Assembly (NCBI RefSeq): GCF_016808335.1
Contig: NC_053137.1
Span: 9,846,506-9,910,505 of the forward strand
Source of the DNA: Panicum virgatum
Taxonomy: Eukaryota; Streptophyta; Magnoliopsida; Poales; Poaceae
Reading direction: 5' to 3'
DNA length: 64,000 nt
A program made the translations under genes and the position numbers. Under the pieces are notes generated by a model that made no database searches, was not told where the DNA came from, and saw nothing but the letters and a program-made list of their open reading frames with translations. Each line of letters begins with the position of its first letter. The first letter of the stretch is position 1. Positions 1-11,244 of the stretch are shown piece by piece.

Positions 1-297
1 CTTCCGACAAGCGTCGGATGCACCGATGCCCTTGGCGTCGGTTCTTCCGGTGCTCCTGATCCGAAGAGCTTTCAGGGCGCTGCCCTGAGACCCGCGAGGG
101 GCGGCTCCCCCTCGACCCCCGTAGGGGCTGCCCTTCGGGCCTTGCTACGCCTATTTTCTCTTTCTCTTTGTCATCACTTGAACCTAAAAGCCTGAGAATG
201 ATCATCTTAACAATCATATTAGTCCAAGTGTTGTGTTGTCATTCGATCACCAAAATCACTCGAAATGGCATAAATGGTGCCATGTTCGTTACAACAA
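1..297. repeat. LTR retrotransposon fragment cut by the window edge
   Basis: A GC-rich block with repeated CGTCGG/CACCGATGC words (1-60) and a segment around 210-300 resembling the 3' part of grass Copia-type LTRs, ending near GTTACAACA. No coding capacity is visible. The left end lies outside the window and no partner LTR or target duplication can be checked, so the class is an inference. The same CATCGGTGCA wording occurs in the solo LTR at 5830-7396, suggesting related families. Confidence 0.35.
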
Positions 298-829
298 GGT
301 CAAACAAAGGTTACAATTTTTCATGTGTCAATTTTATCACATCACGTGAGTCCAATTACTAGTCAAATGTAACTATATGTTTTATATTGGAATATAGGTG
401 CGCCTTACATTATGACACTATGGTTGTGCAGTAGTTACGTGACGGGCTTAAAGAATTGCCTCCAGTTACAAAACAGAACTTGATCGGTGCTGAGAGCTAA
501 ACAAAGCCATCATGTGTATGTTAGCCACAGTCCTGCAGGCTCCTGCTCAAGACCTGGAATGGAAAGGAGCATGTTAGCCACACCGTGCCACCAGCCCACC
601 ATGCTGGCTCACTAACCGATGGACAAATATGATCCACAGAACACAATGATAATCTTCCTAATTTTGACTATTACTGGCTCGTGACAGTATGAAGGCATTG
701 ACAGGTTGGAAGAGAAACGAGAGTGGAGTAATCCTGTACAAGATTGCGCCAAAATCTGACCACGGAATCATGAACTGCATCCGTTAAGCACAAGAGGGTC
801 TCTGGTGGTATTTCCAGCTGTATAGTGGA
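298..829. repeat. Non-coding stretch, partly a diverged copy of the tandem-unit sequence
   Basis: No gene is seen. The part from about 610 to 790 matches 21870-22010 with many substitutions: both carry TTTTGACTATTA, followed by ATCCTGTACAAG and an AATCATCAACTG-like word. It is therefore a diverged outlying member of the tandem repeat family that fills 3181-9800. Segment 298-610 holds nothing I can identify. Confidence 0.5.
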
Positions 830-893
830 TGAAAGCAAGGACACATCAATAAGCTTGCTCTAAAGTTGCAAAATAAATGATGAAATTATCCAG
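830..893 (-). pseudogene. 64-bp duplicate of aminopeptidase P intron 11/exon 12 junction
   Basis: This segment matches 55279-55342 almost base for base; I count three or four differences. The shared piece contains the first 30 coding bases of exon 12 of the aminopeptidase gene plus about 34 bases of the intron before it, in the same orientation. Because intron sequence is included, the copy arose at DNA level and not by retroposition. Sequence on either side does not match the gene, so this is a very short gene fragment, not a truncated paralogue. Confidence 0.75.
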
Positions 894-1254
894 CGCCGCC
901 CCCTCCTCTCCTCCTCTACCATCGACGCCGCTCTCCCGCTCCACTCCGCTCCCACTCCACCCGACCGAGCTCTATAGATCCAGCTGACTCGCGTCTCCAC
1001 AAATCCGGGCGGTCAGCTCCTCTACAGATCCCGGCGGCTCCACCAGACCCCGGTGGTGCCGGGCACCGGCGCGTCTTGCTCCACCTGGCCTGGGTTCGCA
1101 CGGGCTCGCTGGGCTGGCCATGCCAACTGAGCTGGCACGGCACGAAATGGGCCCGTGGGCCCGTGCCTAGGCCGTTGCTGCAGCACGTGGGCGAGCACGG
1201 CCCGGCACGGTGGACCATAGTGCCAGGCCTGGCCCGGCACGAATGGACATCTGT
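894..1254. other. GC-rich segment with repeated GGCACG words, unclassified
   Basis: The segment is strongly GC-rich and rich in short words such as GGCACG, CCCGGCAC and GGGCCCGTG. This composition resembles subterminal regions of some grass hAT elements, but no terminal inverted repeat or target duplication could be fixed. Reading frames here are products of composition and are not considered genes. Confidence 0.3.
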
Positions 1255-1830
1255 ATCCAGCTGCAGCTGCAACTCCCAATGTATCACATTCCCAACTGCA
1301 TGCCAGCACAGGTAGTAGTTAATACTGCCCCTGATCAGCCATGGATTAACCGCCATGCTTCTCAGCCTATTTGCAATGTCAGTTGTTACCGTGTTTAACC
1401 AGTTTCAGTTCAGTCTCCAGTCATTCATGCATTCTGGAGTTGAAATTTGTTTCATGGATGGATGTTTTTTTTTTTGCCAGTGGTGGGAAGCAAGCAAATA
1501 TATATTACTGCATAGCTTTATAAGTGCGTAGCTTTTAGTAACTCGCCAACCAGTTGGCAAGCTTGACGCGCGTTGCATTTGAACACGTGCACTAGGACTA
1601 AGAGTAGCTTATGTTCTGTACTGCTTTCGAAATGCCTTTGGAGGGTGGGACATGCCAATTGCCTAGTTCATAAAACTCAGCATGTTTTGGGAACATTTCA
1701 GGGTTCACATGAGTTTTGTTTACAATGACTCTAATTGAATTAACACCCTGGACAGTTTATTATCAAGAATGATACTGAAATTTAGTGCTTGAAAATTGAA
1801 ACTGAAACAATGGTAATGGTGGGGAACCTT
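1255..1830. repeat. Diverged copy of the tandem unit (unit 0)
   Basis: It is collinear with 3940-4450, 5615-5829 plus 7397-7720, and 22055-22600. Shared landmarks in order are CCCAATGTATC, CAGTCTCCAGTCATTCA, GCGTAGCTTTT, GGAGGGTGGGACATGC and AACATTTCAG. It is more diverged than the three units downstream. No reading frame is conserved between copies, so it is treated as non-coding. Confidence 0.65.
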
Positions 1831-1902
1831 CACTACGAAGATGACAGATATTTCGTGAGGGTGCTATGTTTTCTTGAGAGGCCTGAAAAAGCCGTCACAA
1901 AA

Positions 1903-2497
1903 TTATTTGTGGTTTTCATCACGAAATCTCTTGAGCAGAACTAGTGTCAGAACTGTCTCCATGAGCAGCTGTAACCGGGCCTGACTACTTGGGATGCCAA
2001 AGTAGGGTCTTAGTACTTCACGTTTTGCTTTCTTTGTTCTCTTCAGCTTTGCCAGCCTATCCAGTGCCTGCTCCTCTTCTCCAGTATTTTTGGCATCACC
2101 ATTCAGATTGGAAACAACATCTAGGGGCCGTTTAGTTCCAAAGGCAAAAATTTTTGGATGTCTCGTCGTGTGTTTGACCAGATGTCGGGAGGGTTTTTCA
2201 GACACTAATTAAAAAACTAATTTCAGAACTCACTTGGAAACCACGAGACGAATCTTTTGAGGCCTTTGACCGCAGCATTAGCACATGTAGGTACTGTAGC
2301 ACTTATGGCTAATCATGCACTAATTAGACTTAAAAGATTCGTCTCGTCGTGTACATCCAAACTGTGTAATTAGTTTTGTTATTTAATTACATTTAGTGCT
2401 TCATACATGTGTTTAAAGGGGAGGTGAAAATTTTTGGGTGAAAATTTTTGGTAACTAAACGGCCCCCTAGTGTAGTAGCAGCATAGTCCTTGACAGA
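1903..2497 (-). pseudogene. Orphan exon-like coding fragment split by a Tourist MITE
   Basis: On the minus strand a frame opens after a possible splice acceptor near 2497 and continues through the CTA target site of a MITE (2124-2466 inserted) to a stop at 1903-1905. It would encode about 83 residues, rich in charged residues, including AKLKRTKKAKREVLRPYFGI. The frame is continuous across the insertion when the MITE and one CTA are ignored, which argues that it was once coding. I do not recognise the family, and no neighbouring exon was found. It may be the last exon of a degraded gene or chance. Confidence 0.35.
2124..2466. mobile_element. Tourist-like (PIF/Harbinger) MITE, 343 bp
   Basis: Termini are inverted: GGGGCCGTTTAGTT at the left and AACTAAACGGCCCC at the right. 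A 3-bp CTA duplication lies on both sides (2121-2123 and 2467-2469). The interior contains the AGACGAATCTTTTGA / AAAAGATTCGTCTCG inverted words typical of this abundant grass MITE type. There is no coding capacity. It interrupts the exon-like frame described at 1903-2497. Confidence 0.85.
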
Positions 2498-2889
2498 CTG
2501 ACACCAAGTTTGTTCCAAACCACATCTACCTGTATATGTGGTTGCAATCCGAGGTGCGCTTGTAAAATTAGACCAACTGGATGCCTCTGCCTCTTGGAGA
2601 GCAAGCTAGATCCACAGGACCAATACGGCATGATGGTAAATTCTATCTTACTGCTTCTTGAGGGACAACTTGGTCTCAATCTCCCAATGCATCCCATCCC
2701 AAATGAAAACCTTATTGTCAGTGACCAATGAATATTGTTGGCATGGTGTTCAGTGTAGATGTTGCCTACCTCCCTCATGACCTACCCATATAAATTTGGA
2801 GTTCTTATAAGAAAGAGCATGATTTTATAAGAAATAAGAAAACAGGACCAACTAATTTCGAGTTTTTATGAGGGAGAAATACTAATTAC

Positions 2890-3159
2890 AAATTTTAGTT
2901 ATGTATCAAAAGAGAATGCGACATTTCCTTGGCTGCCCAATAAAACTGCCAAGAGAATGCTTAACTTACTTGGTGGTTTAGAGAGTCTGCCAAGGAAGTT
3001 TCTCATTTTTCTTGGTGGACCTCATTGGCAGCCAAGAAATATAGAATCCTTGGCAGTTGTAGCACCACCACGGAAATTACAGTTTCCTTGGCGGCTTAAT
3101 TTCGACTGCCAAGGAAATTTCTGGTCGCCAAGGTAAATCTAGTTAATTTGGTGTAGTGA
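2890..3159. mobile_element. Truncated CACTA element end with CTTGGC subterminal repeats
   Basis: Several direct and inverted copies of TTTCCTTGG(C/T) and GCCAAGGAAA lie between about 2920 and 3140, and the segment ends in GGTGTAGTG at about 3151-3159, which is the CACTAC terminus read on the other strand. This is the layout of one CACTA end with its subterminal repeats. No opposite CACTA terminus was found upstream, so the element is truncated or its other end has decayed; the left limit is approximate. Confidence 0.6.
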
Positions 3160-3180
3160 CAATATGTTATTTTTCTCTCC

Positions 3181-5304
3181 CTTCGCTACATAGGGAAGTA
3201 TGAATTTTCCCCTCCGCTCTAAGGCTGTAGCTTTGCAAGTTTGCACGGTACATTGTGCTTTTGGGTATCAATAACTCACAAATATACTAGGTCCCTTAAC
3301 CATTAATAAAAAGCAGATTGCATATACACAATTGAACCCTACGTGCTCAATTGAAGACAGGTTTCACACAAAGTGTAGATCATGTATCCTGTACAAGGTT
3401 GCTCCAAATCTGCTAGTAGTGACAACCCAATCATCAACTGCAACCGTCAGCGCACACCTGGAGTGTCACGGGATACTGTTAAGGAAAAAGTCTAAATTAC
3501 TCCCCTCAACTATAGTCAAGGTCTGGATAACCCTTTAAACTATCGTTTGGTTCATTTTACCCCCCAAACTATACCATTTGATTCAAATTACCCCCTAATA
3601 TAATTTGTATTTCTTATTTCTCCATTCATCGGAGGAGTTTTAAGTTCAAATTTTACAAACATACCATAACACATGTTATAAAAAATAAACATAATTTTTT
3701 ATTATTATTTTGATAGGTTAGGATATTTAATAATAAATTAATAATTGGAATTCAAAATTATATGAAAACTAAAGGCAAAAAATTATGAAACTTTTTCTAC
3801 ATATGCATTGTGATGTCTTCTACAACCCTGCAAAAATTAAAATTAAAATTCAAATTGTGCATGGAGAAACAAAAAAGATAAATTCTATTTCCGTCAGCGC
3901 ACATCTGGAGTGTCACGGGATACTGTTAATTTCTCCAGCTAGCCGAAACTTCCAATGTATCGCATTCCCAACCGCCCACCTGAGCGTCCATAGATTAGCC
4001 GCTATGCTTCACGGCCTAGTTGCATTGTCACCCTGTTCAAGCACTTTCGGTTCATTCTCCAGTCATTCAGGCATGCTGGAGTTGAAGTTTGTTTGGTGGA
4101 TGTTTTCTTTTACCACTGTGAAGCTAAGATGCATCAAGCAAGGACATATATCACTGCGTAGCTTTGTAAGTGCGTAGCTTTTAAGTGACTTACCAACCAG
4201 TCGGCAAGCTTGAGGCACGGTGCTTTTTTTTGCGAGGGAGGCACGTTGCGTCCGAACACGTACACCAGTACTAAGAGCAACCTATATGCTCTGTGCTGCT
4301 TTCAAAATGCCTTTGGAGGGTGGGACATGCCAATTGCCTCATAAAAGTTAGTTTCACTTTTTTGGAACATTTCAGGTATCATATTTTGAATATTTGTTTT
4401 GAATGAATTAAAAAGCATTGAATTATCACCCTGGCCAGTTTATTAACAGGGACGATACTGAAAATTTAGTGCTTGAAACAATAATGGTGATTCTTGTGAA
4501 CAATAATGGTGATATAATAGAGACTTTCATGGCTACTAGTAGACCGGATAAGCACAAGTAGTAGTAGTATTGTAATCTTCTTTGGTTATGTGGCCTCCGT
4601 AGCACTCCTCGTATCCTAATTTCGACTCCTAGTGGAAGCGAATTTCAATCTGAGATTAAAAAAATCTCCTCACCTGCCTACATGCCAAAACACATAGAAA
4701 TAGATCCCGGCTCACCCTGGCCCGCTCTCACGCGGGATACTGTATGGGTTACGGCACCCTGTGTCAGGGTGGGGCGGGGGTTCACGAGTTTTCTCGGTCT
4801 GCGTAACAAGTTTTCTTCTTACATTAACACTTGGGGGCGGCATGCCCCTCGCAGGTCGAGTTTTTTTCTTTTAATTTTTGAATTCAAGATAATATGTTAT
4901 TTCTTACTTGTATCCAAAAATACTTGGTGAATTTTACTGTCCTTTATCGAATTAGAAAATGGATCATATCGTTTTGTATGTGAAAATTTTGGCACGGCAT
5001 ACCCTATATCGAAAACCTAGGTCCGCAATTGTTGCAGACCTTGCTACCGCCGCGAAATATTCGGGCTGGTTTCTTTATCACAAGAATTGATCTAAAACTT
5101 CTGATGTATCCCATCCCCAATACAAACCACTTCAGTGATCGCACCAGAACTCCCATTGCCACTACTGCACCAGGAACTTGCATTGGTGACTTTATACTCA
5201 CCTTTCAAAGGATGTAGCTTTAAGTAGGCAAGTGGCTTATTGATTTCCGAAATAATGTTGCCTCTGCTTTTCGCTACATAAGGAAATATGTGATTTTTTT
5301 CTCC
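3181..5304. repeat. Tandem unit 1 (ancestral length about 1.65 kb)
   Basis: This is the first complete unit of a tandem array, taken from CTTCGCTACATAGG to the next occurrence at 5305. Without the 408-bp insert and its extra 39-bp flank the unit is about 1.68 kb. It carries intact empty sites for two insertions present in unit 2: CGTAG at 4173-4177 and TGC at 4800-4802. Open frames in it are short and not conserved between units. Origin is unknown; it may derive from the flank of a duplicated gene. Confidence 0.75.
3444..3929. other. 408-bp insertion between 39-bp direct repeats
   Basis: The sequence starting CCGTCAGCGCACA and ending GATACTGTTAA occurs at 3444-3482 and again at 3891-3929 with one difference. 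Units 2 and 3 have it once. The AT-rich intervening 408 bp starts GGAAAAAGTCTAAATTACTC, which resembles one end of a grass MITE, but has no matching inverted end. A 39-bp flank is far too long for a normal transposon target duplication. Confidence 0.7.
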
Positions 5305-5829
5305 CTTCGCTACATAGGAAAACATGTGAATTTTCCCCTCTCCTCAAAGGCTGTAGCTTTGCAAGTTTGTGCGGTACATTGAGCTTTTGGGTATCAGTGA
5401 CTCGCAAACATACTAGGTGCCCTAACCACATTAATAGCAGATTTCATATGCACAATTGAACCCTACGTGCTCACTTGAAGACAGGTTCCACACAAAGTGT
5501 AGATCATGTATCCTGTACAAGGTTGCTCCAAATCTGCTAGTAGTGACCACCCAATCATCAACTGCAACCGTCAGCGCACATCTGGAGTGTCACGGGATAC
5601 TGTTAATTTCTCCAGCTATCCGAAACTCCCAATGTATCGCATTCCCAACCGCACACCTGAGCAGCCATGGATTAGCCGCCATGCTTCACGGCCTAGTTGC
5701 ATTGTCACCCAGTTCAAGCACTTTCGGTTCAGTCTCCAGTCATTCAGGCAGGTGGATGTTTTCTTTTGCCACTGTGAAGCATGCATCATGCAAGAACATA
5801 TATCACTGTGTAGCTTTGTAAGTGCGTAG

Positions 5830-7396
5830 TGTAAGGAACATGGCCCCATCTAGACCATTGTTTGTGATTTTGGTGATTGAGTGACAACATAATCAACGGG
5901 ACTAACAAGTTTGTGAGATTACATTTGTAGGAGTTTTTAGGTCCCATGGATACAATTCAAAATGTCCAAACTATCGTCAAGACGCAATGTTCAATCAATT
6001 GTCGAGACGCCAAGTCCAATCCACCATCAAGATTACAAATCCAAACTGCCGTTGAGGTGCCAAAGCATAGTTACAATCCAAATGATCGCTGCGACGGATT
6101 GGACGAAAGGATGCAGAGTCAGCTGCACCGGTTAAACCGACGCTGCACCATCGATGCATCCGATGGTTGCCGGATACACCGACGCCCTTGCATCGGTGCA
6201 TTTGGTCGTGCATACTAAGCCAAGTAAGAAAAACTAAGTAGCACCGGTTTAACCGACGGGTCACTTGGAGGCATCGGTGCATTCAATGTACTATTGCCCA
6301 GAGACGATGTCATGTGCGCAGCAGCCAAGCTTTCAGCACAGGAAGAACCGATGCCCCATCGGAGCAATGCATCGGTGCAATGACGTCAGCAGAGAATGAT
6401 CAAGTGCAACGGTTACGTGAAGTTCAAGTGTCACCGGTTTAACCGACGTTCAAACATCGGTTTAACCGATGGTCCTAGGGATTGTTGCGGCTATGTCAGA
6501 GAAGCCAACGGCTACTTCAGAGCTCAGTGTGACCGGAAACTGATGCCCTAGCACCGTAAGTTTTGATGCCCACGCAGAAAAGTGTCAAACGGCTCCCAAC
6601 GGCTAGTTCATGTTTGTGGCCTATATATATGTGTTCCCCCGGCCATTTGATGTTTGCTAGAGTCCCAAGACATCACATACACACCCAAAAACACCTCCAA
6701 GCCATCCAAGAGCTTAGAGATCAAATCCTTAGTCCTTAGCACAAGCTTTGTGAGTGTTAATGCTAGGTTAGCTCCTAAGTGAGTGAGAGAGCAAGGTGTT
6801 GCAGCCTTGTGCTTTGGTTCTAGAGTGAACCACTCTTGTATCTCGGTGCACCGGCCCCTTGGAGTATTGGTGGCTCGCCGGCAAGTCAACGACCCTCCGG
6901 CTTGGTGTGGAGCGGTGTCGACAACATTGTGCGGGGGGCGGAGACCCCTCCTTTGTGGGCAAGCTCCCTTACTGGAAAGTGGGATCAAGGTGACCGTGAT
7001 TGTGTTCACGGAAGAGACTTGATTGCCTGGAAGCGATACTCTTTGTGAGTGCTTCAACAATGTGGATGTAGGGGCGCCTTTGTGGCAATCCGAACCACGA
7101 GATAAATTCTTGTGTCGAGAGTTTGCTTCCTCTCATCCCTCCTCTTTAAGTTTTCGCATTTCATATTGCAACTTGTGTGCCTTTAATTTCTTAGTGTAGT
7201 ATCTTGCTAGGATTGGCTATAGGTTGCAAAACTCTTTTTGGGATGAGGGTTTCACACTAGAAGAACCATAGTTGCACATCTAGATAGATTGTTTTAGTTT
7301 AAATTTTTGTGCAAATTAGTTGGAGCCATAGATTAAGATTTTAGAGTGGCTAATTCACCACCTTCCCTTTTTAGACTAGAGCACCCGATCCTTTCA
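5830..7396 (+). mobile_element. Solo LTR, 1567 bp, probably Copia
   Basis: Starts TGTAAGGA and ends TCCTTTCA, flanked by CGTAG (5825-5829) and CGTTG (7397-7401), a 5-bp target duplication with one change. Tandem unit 1 shows the unoccupied site CGTAG at 4173-4177. No second LTR, primer-binding site or coding region is present, so this is a solo LTR left by LTR recombination. A TATATATAT stretch at about 6622-6630 could be the promoter. The AGAGTGGCTAATTCACC wording near the end resembles grass Copia LTRs, so the superfamily is inferred. Confidence 0.8.
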
Positions 7397-8011
7397 CGTT
7401 GCTTTTAAGTGACTTACCAACTAGTCGGCAAGTTTGAGGCACAGTGCATTTTTTATTTTAGTTTTTTGCGACGGAGGCACGTTGCGTCTGAACACGTACA
7501 CTAGTACTAAGAGTAACCTATGCTCCGTGCTGCTTTTGAAATGCCTTCGGAGGGTGGGACATGCCAACTGCCTCATAAAAGTTAGTTTCACTTTTTTGGA
7601 ACATTTCAGGTATCATATTTTGAATATTTGTTTTGAATGAATTAAAAGCATTGAATTGTCACCCCGGACAGTTTATTAACAGGGACGATACTGAAAATTT
7701 AGTACTTGAAACAATAATGGTGATATAATGGAGACTTTCATGGCCATTAGTAGACCGGATAAGCACAAGTCGTAGTAGTATTGTAATCTTCTTTGGTTAC
7801 GTGGCCTCAGTAGCACTCCTTGTATTCTTAGTTCGACTCCTAGTGAAAGCAAATTTCAGTCTGGCCAAAAAATCCCCTCGCCCGCCTACATGCCAAAACA
7901 CATGAAAATAGATCCTGGCTCACCCTAGCCCGCTCTCACGTGGGTTACCGTATGGGTTACGGCACCCCTATGTAAGGGTGGGGCGGTGTTTTGAGAGTTT
8001 TCTCGGTCTGC

Positions 8012-9063
8012 CACTACTCCAGCGCCCCTCATCACCGCCGGTTCAAAATGGTCATCAGCGCCGGTTTTGGGTGGCGTTGGATTTAAATCGTTGGTAATGA
8101 AAGGGGCCATCACCGCCGGTTCTCAACCCGACGTTGATGTTCCAAAACCTTCACCGCCGGTTCAACAACCGGCAGTGTTGACCCCGTCACGAAACAAAAA
8201 AAAATTGTCCACGCCGCTGCTCCTCTGCATCTGCCCCACGCCGCTGCTCTGCATCTGCCCCACACCGCTGCGCCGCTTGCTCCACGCCCACCGCCGCTTG
8301 CTCCCATGCCGAGGAAGAAGGGAGGAGAGGGTGCGGCGGGGAAGGCCCGTGCGCCATCCGCTGCGGCCGCTGCCGCGGCCGCACCAACCCGCACGCCGAG
8401 CACCGTGTGCCGAGCTCCATGCCGGCCCGTCGCCGCCCGCGCGTGGATCTGGCCGCCAGTGGTTGAGCACCCGCGCGCCAGCTAGCGGCAGCCGCGGTCG
8501 AGCTCCCGCGGAGCTCCCGCGGCGGCCCGGCGTCGAGCGACCCCGGCGGCGGTCGAGCTCCCGCGGAGCTCCCATGGTGGCCGGTCAGCAGCGCGTGGAT
8601 CTGGGCCACCCGCGGTCGAGCTCCCATGCCGAGCTTGCGCCGGCCGTGGTCGAGCTCCCGCACGTGGGCCTCCCCGCCACTGGGCAGAGAAGGGAGGGGA
8701 GAGGAGAGGGAGTGGGGCGGTGGCGCGTTGGCGGGAGGGGAGCTGCGCTGTGGGGGCGGCGGTGGGAAGAAGGAAGGGGAGAGGTGTGAACAAGAGAGGG
8801 AGCCTCGGGGGAGAGGAGGAGCTCAGCGGGAGGAGAAGGTCCGAGAGAGATGAAAAAAATCTAAGGGAGATGAGTAAAAGAGAGGAAGAGAAAAATTAAA
8901 ATAGGCGGAGAACACATCACCGCCGGGTCGTATTACGAACCGGCGGTGATATGTTATCATCACTGCCGGGTCCATTTGAAACCGGCGGTAATAGACTATC
9001 ACCGCCGGTTCGAAATAAACCGGCGGTGATGGGGCGTTTGCGATGAGATAATCTGTAGTAGTG
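8012..9063. mobile_element. Non-autonomous CACTA element, 1052 bp
   Basis: Termini are CACTACTCCAG and CTGTAGTAGTG, imperfect inverted repeats, flanked by a TGC duplication (8009-8011 and 9064-9066). Unit 1 has the empty site at 4800-4802. Subterminal repeats CACCGCCGGTTC and ACCGGCGGTGAT occur in both orientations near each end. The centre (about 8200-8830) is very GC-rich with several copies of GTCGAGCTCCC. It has no transposase and must rely on another element. Long open frames in the centre follow from GC bias. Confidence 0.88.
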
Positions 9064-9562
9064 TGCATGAGAGGTTTTCTTCTTACATTAACGCTTGGGG
9101 GCGGCTTGCCCCTTGCAGGTCAAGTTTTTTTTTCTTTTAATTTTAGAATTCAAGATAATATGTTATTTCTTACTTGTATCCCAAAATACTTGGCAAATTT
9201 TACTGTCCTTTACCGAATTGGAAAATAGATTATATCATTTTGTATGTGAAAATTTTGATATGACATACCCTATATCGAAAACCTAGGTCCGCCATTGTGG
9301 TAGACCTTGCTGCCGGGGGCGAAATATTCGGGTTGGTTTCTTTATCACAAGGCTTGATCTAAAACTTCTGATGTATCCCATCCCCAATACAAACCACTTT
9401 GGTGATGGCACCAGAACTCCCATTGCCACTACTTCACTAGGAATTAGGTGACTTTATTCACCTTTCAAAGGATATGTAGCTTTAAGTAAGCATGTGACTC
9501 TGATTTCCCGGATGTTCCATCTGCTTTTCGCTACATAAGGAAATATGTGATATTTTTTCTCC

Positions 9563-9810
9563 CTTCGCTACCTAGGAAAATATATGAATTTTTATTATCC
9601 CCTCTGCTCAAAGGCTGTAGCTTTGCAAGTTCGTGCGGTACATTGAGCTTTTGGGTATCAGTGACTCGCAAACATACTAGGTGCCTTGACCATTAATAGC
9701 AGATTTATTTCATATGAATAATTGAACCCTGCGTGCTCACTTGAAGACAGGTTCCACACGAAGTGTAGATCATTATTACTATCTAATAAATCACCCGTCC
9801 CCGCCTGTAA
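9563..9810. repeat. Left part of tandem unit 3
   Basis: Continues the tandem array from CTTCGCTACCTAGG to the CACTA insertion point. It matches 5305-5515 until GTAGATCAT. It then enters sequence absent from units 1 and 2, which resumes on the far side of the CACTA element. The TAA at 9808-9810 is the left target duplication of that element. Confidence 0.7.
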
Positions 9811-9837
9811 CACTACTACAAAACAGGCCTTTGTTCC

Positions 9838-10102
9838 TGGCCATTTGTCCCGGCAGCCTTTGGGCCCGGGACAATAGGTGGCTTTTGTCCCGGGTCCAAC
9901 GGCTAGCCGGGCCAGCGGGGGGGACGGGGGCCTTTTGTCCCGGTTGGAGACACCAACCGGGACAAAATGGGAGCCTTTTGTCCCGGTTGGTGGTTCCAAC
10001 CGGGACAAAAGGCCCGCGTAGCCTTTTGTCCCGGTTGGAACCACCAACCGGGACAAAAGTCCCCCCTTTTGTCCCGGTTCGTGCCTCCAACCGGGACAAA
10101 AG
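9838..10102. repeat. Left subterminal repeat array of the CACTA element
   Basis: Four or more units of TTTTGTCCCGGTTGG are each followed within a short loop by CCAACCGGGACAAAA, so each pair can fold as a hairpin. Weaker variants lie closer to the terminus. In En/Spm such subterminal motifs bind the TNPA protein; the same role here is an inference. Confidence 0.85.
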
Positions 10103-11244
10103 GCCTTGCGCCCCTTATCCCCTTCCCTCTCCCCCCGCCCGAGCCATTCAGCTCACTTGTTTTCTCTGTTCTTGGCTCGGGATAGAGGAGTTTTGCTCAT
10201 TTCTTCACCACATTTGTGAAGATCTTTGATTCTCCGTCCATCCATCTGCTCTAAAGGTTTGGGGCTTGTTTTTCTCTTCTTCCTTGGCTTGTATAGCTCA
10301 TTTCATACTTTAGAAATAGAGAAAATGTGTAGCTAGCTCATTTCTTGGACATTATTTTGCTAGCTAGATTGCATATGTAGGCGTAATTTTCTTTTAGATT
10401 TAGATGAGTATATGGATAGTAGAAATTTTTAGAATGAGTGTAGATACTTCATGTGATGTACTTGTATATATGACCATATTGTGGATAGTTGATTTTTTTA
10501 TTCGTGAATGAATTAATGAAATGAGTATATTATAGAATTTTTTGTATTATGAATGGATTATTTTGACACTCTAGTGATGTATTTAATCAGGCTCACATTG
10601 AAACCATCTAGAAGCTAAAAAAATCTTTATTTCGAAACAAGTATACGTCGTTAATCTCCATCCAACGGTGATGGCACTACCTTTCAGGGATACACGATGC
10701 GCTATAAGGACGTCGCAAATCGGTTGGTCGCATCACCAGCACTTCCGATTGATAAGAAGACAGCATTTGACGCAGTCAGCATGCCGTTGTTGTACTGAGA
10801 GCATATGAACGAGCATGCTGCCTGTGCCAAGTGCTGTGCCTATTAATCGTAAATGTTGGTGCTGCGACTAGCCGATTGGTGACATCCTTGTACCGCACCG
10901 TGTCCCCCCGAAAGGCAGTGTCATCACCGCAGGGTTGAGGTTACTGACATATACATTTTCAGAAATAAAGGTTTATTTTTCTTCTAGAGGGTTTCTGGAT
11001 ATTGAAAAGAGTGTACTCCTGGAACTGAAGGGTGTCAAAGTAATTAGAAGTTATAGAGATTTCTTTCAATTAATTAGAGATTTCTTGAGGATTAATGATA
11101 CATTTCGTCTTTTTTTATATAATTTCATTGTTATTTGCAAGAGTTATTAATCTGATCATTGTAATTGTAATAGTAAATAATTTTTGCTTTGTAATGGTAA
11201 GAATTTATAATTTTGTGGAAAATAAAGGTATTTTTCAGTAAAAT
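10103..11244. other. CACTA 5' region without a clear gene
   Basis: AT-rich sequence between the left subterminal array and the first ORF. It would hold the promoter and leader of the transposase transcript, but I could not fix a TATA box or splice sites. A more GC-balanced island at about 10660-10940 has no long frame. Confidence 0.5.

Larger units (their letters stand above)
5305..9562. repeat. Tandem unit 2, interrupted by a solo LTR and a CACTA element
   Basis: Collinear with unit 1 over its whole length. Subtracting the solo LTR (5830-7396) with its 5-bp duplication and the small CACTA element (8012-9063) with its 3-bp duplication leaves about 1.63 kb, close to the 1.68 kb of unit 1 after the same correction. 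No conserved reading frame is present. Confidence 0.75.

Noticed and set aside
8067..8789. 240-codon frame in the small CACTA element
   Set aside because: Low-complexity Arg/Pro/Ala sequence from GC-rich minisatellite DNA with open frames on both strands.
9775..9810. Possible additional small insertion between GTAGATCAT and the CACTA end
   Set aside because: The extra sequence continues on the other side of the CACTA element and has a relative at 610-735, so it is more likely ancestral sequence lost from units 1 and 2.
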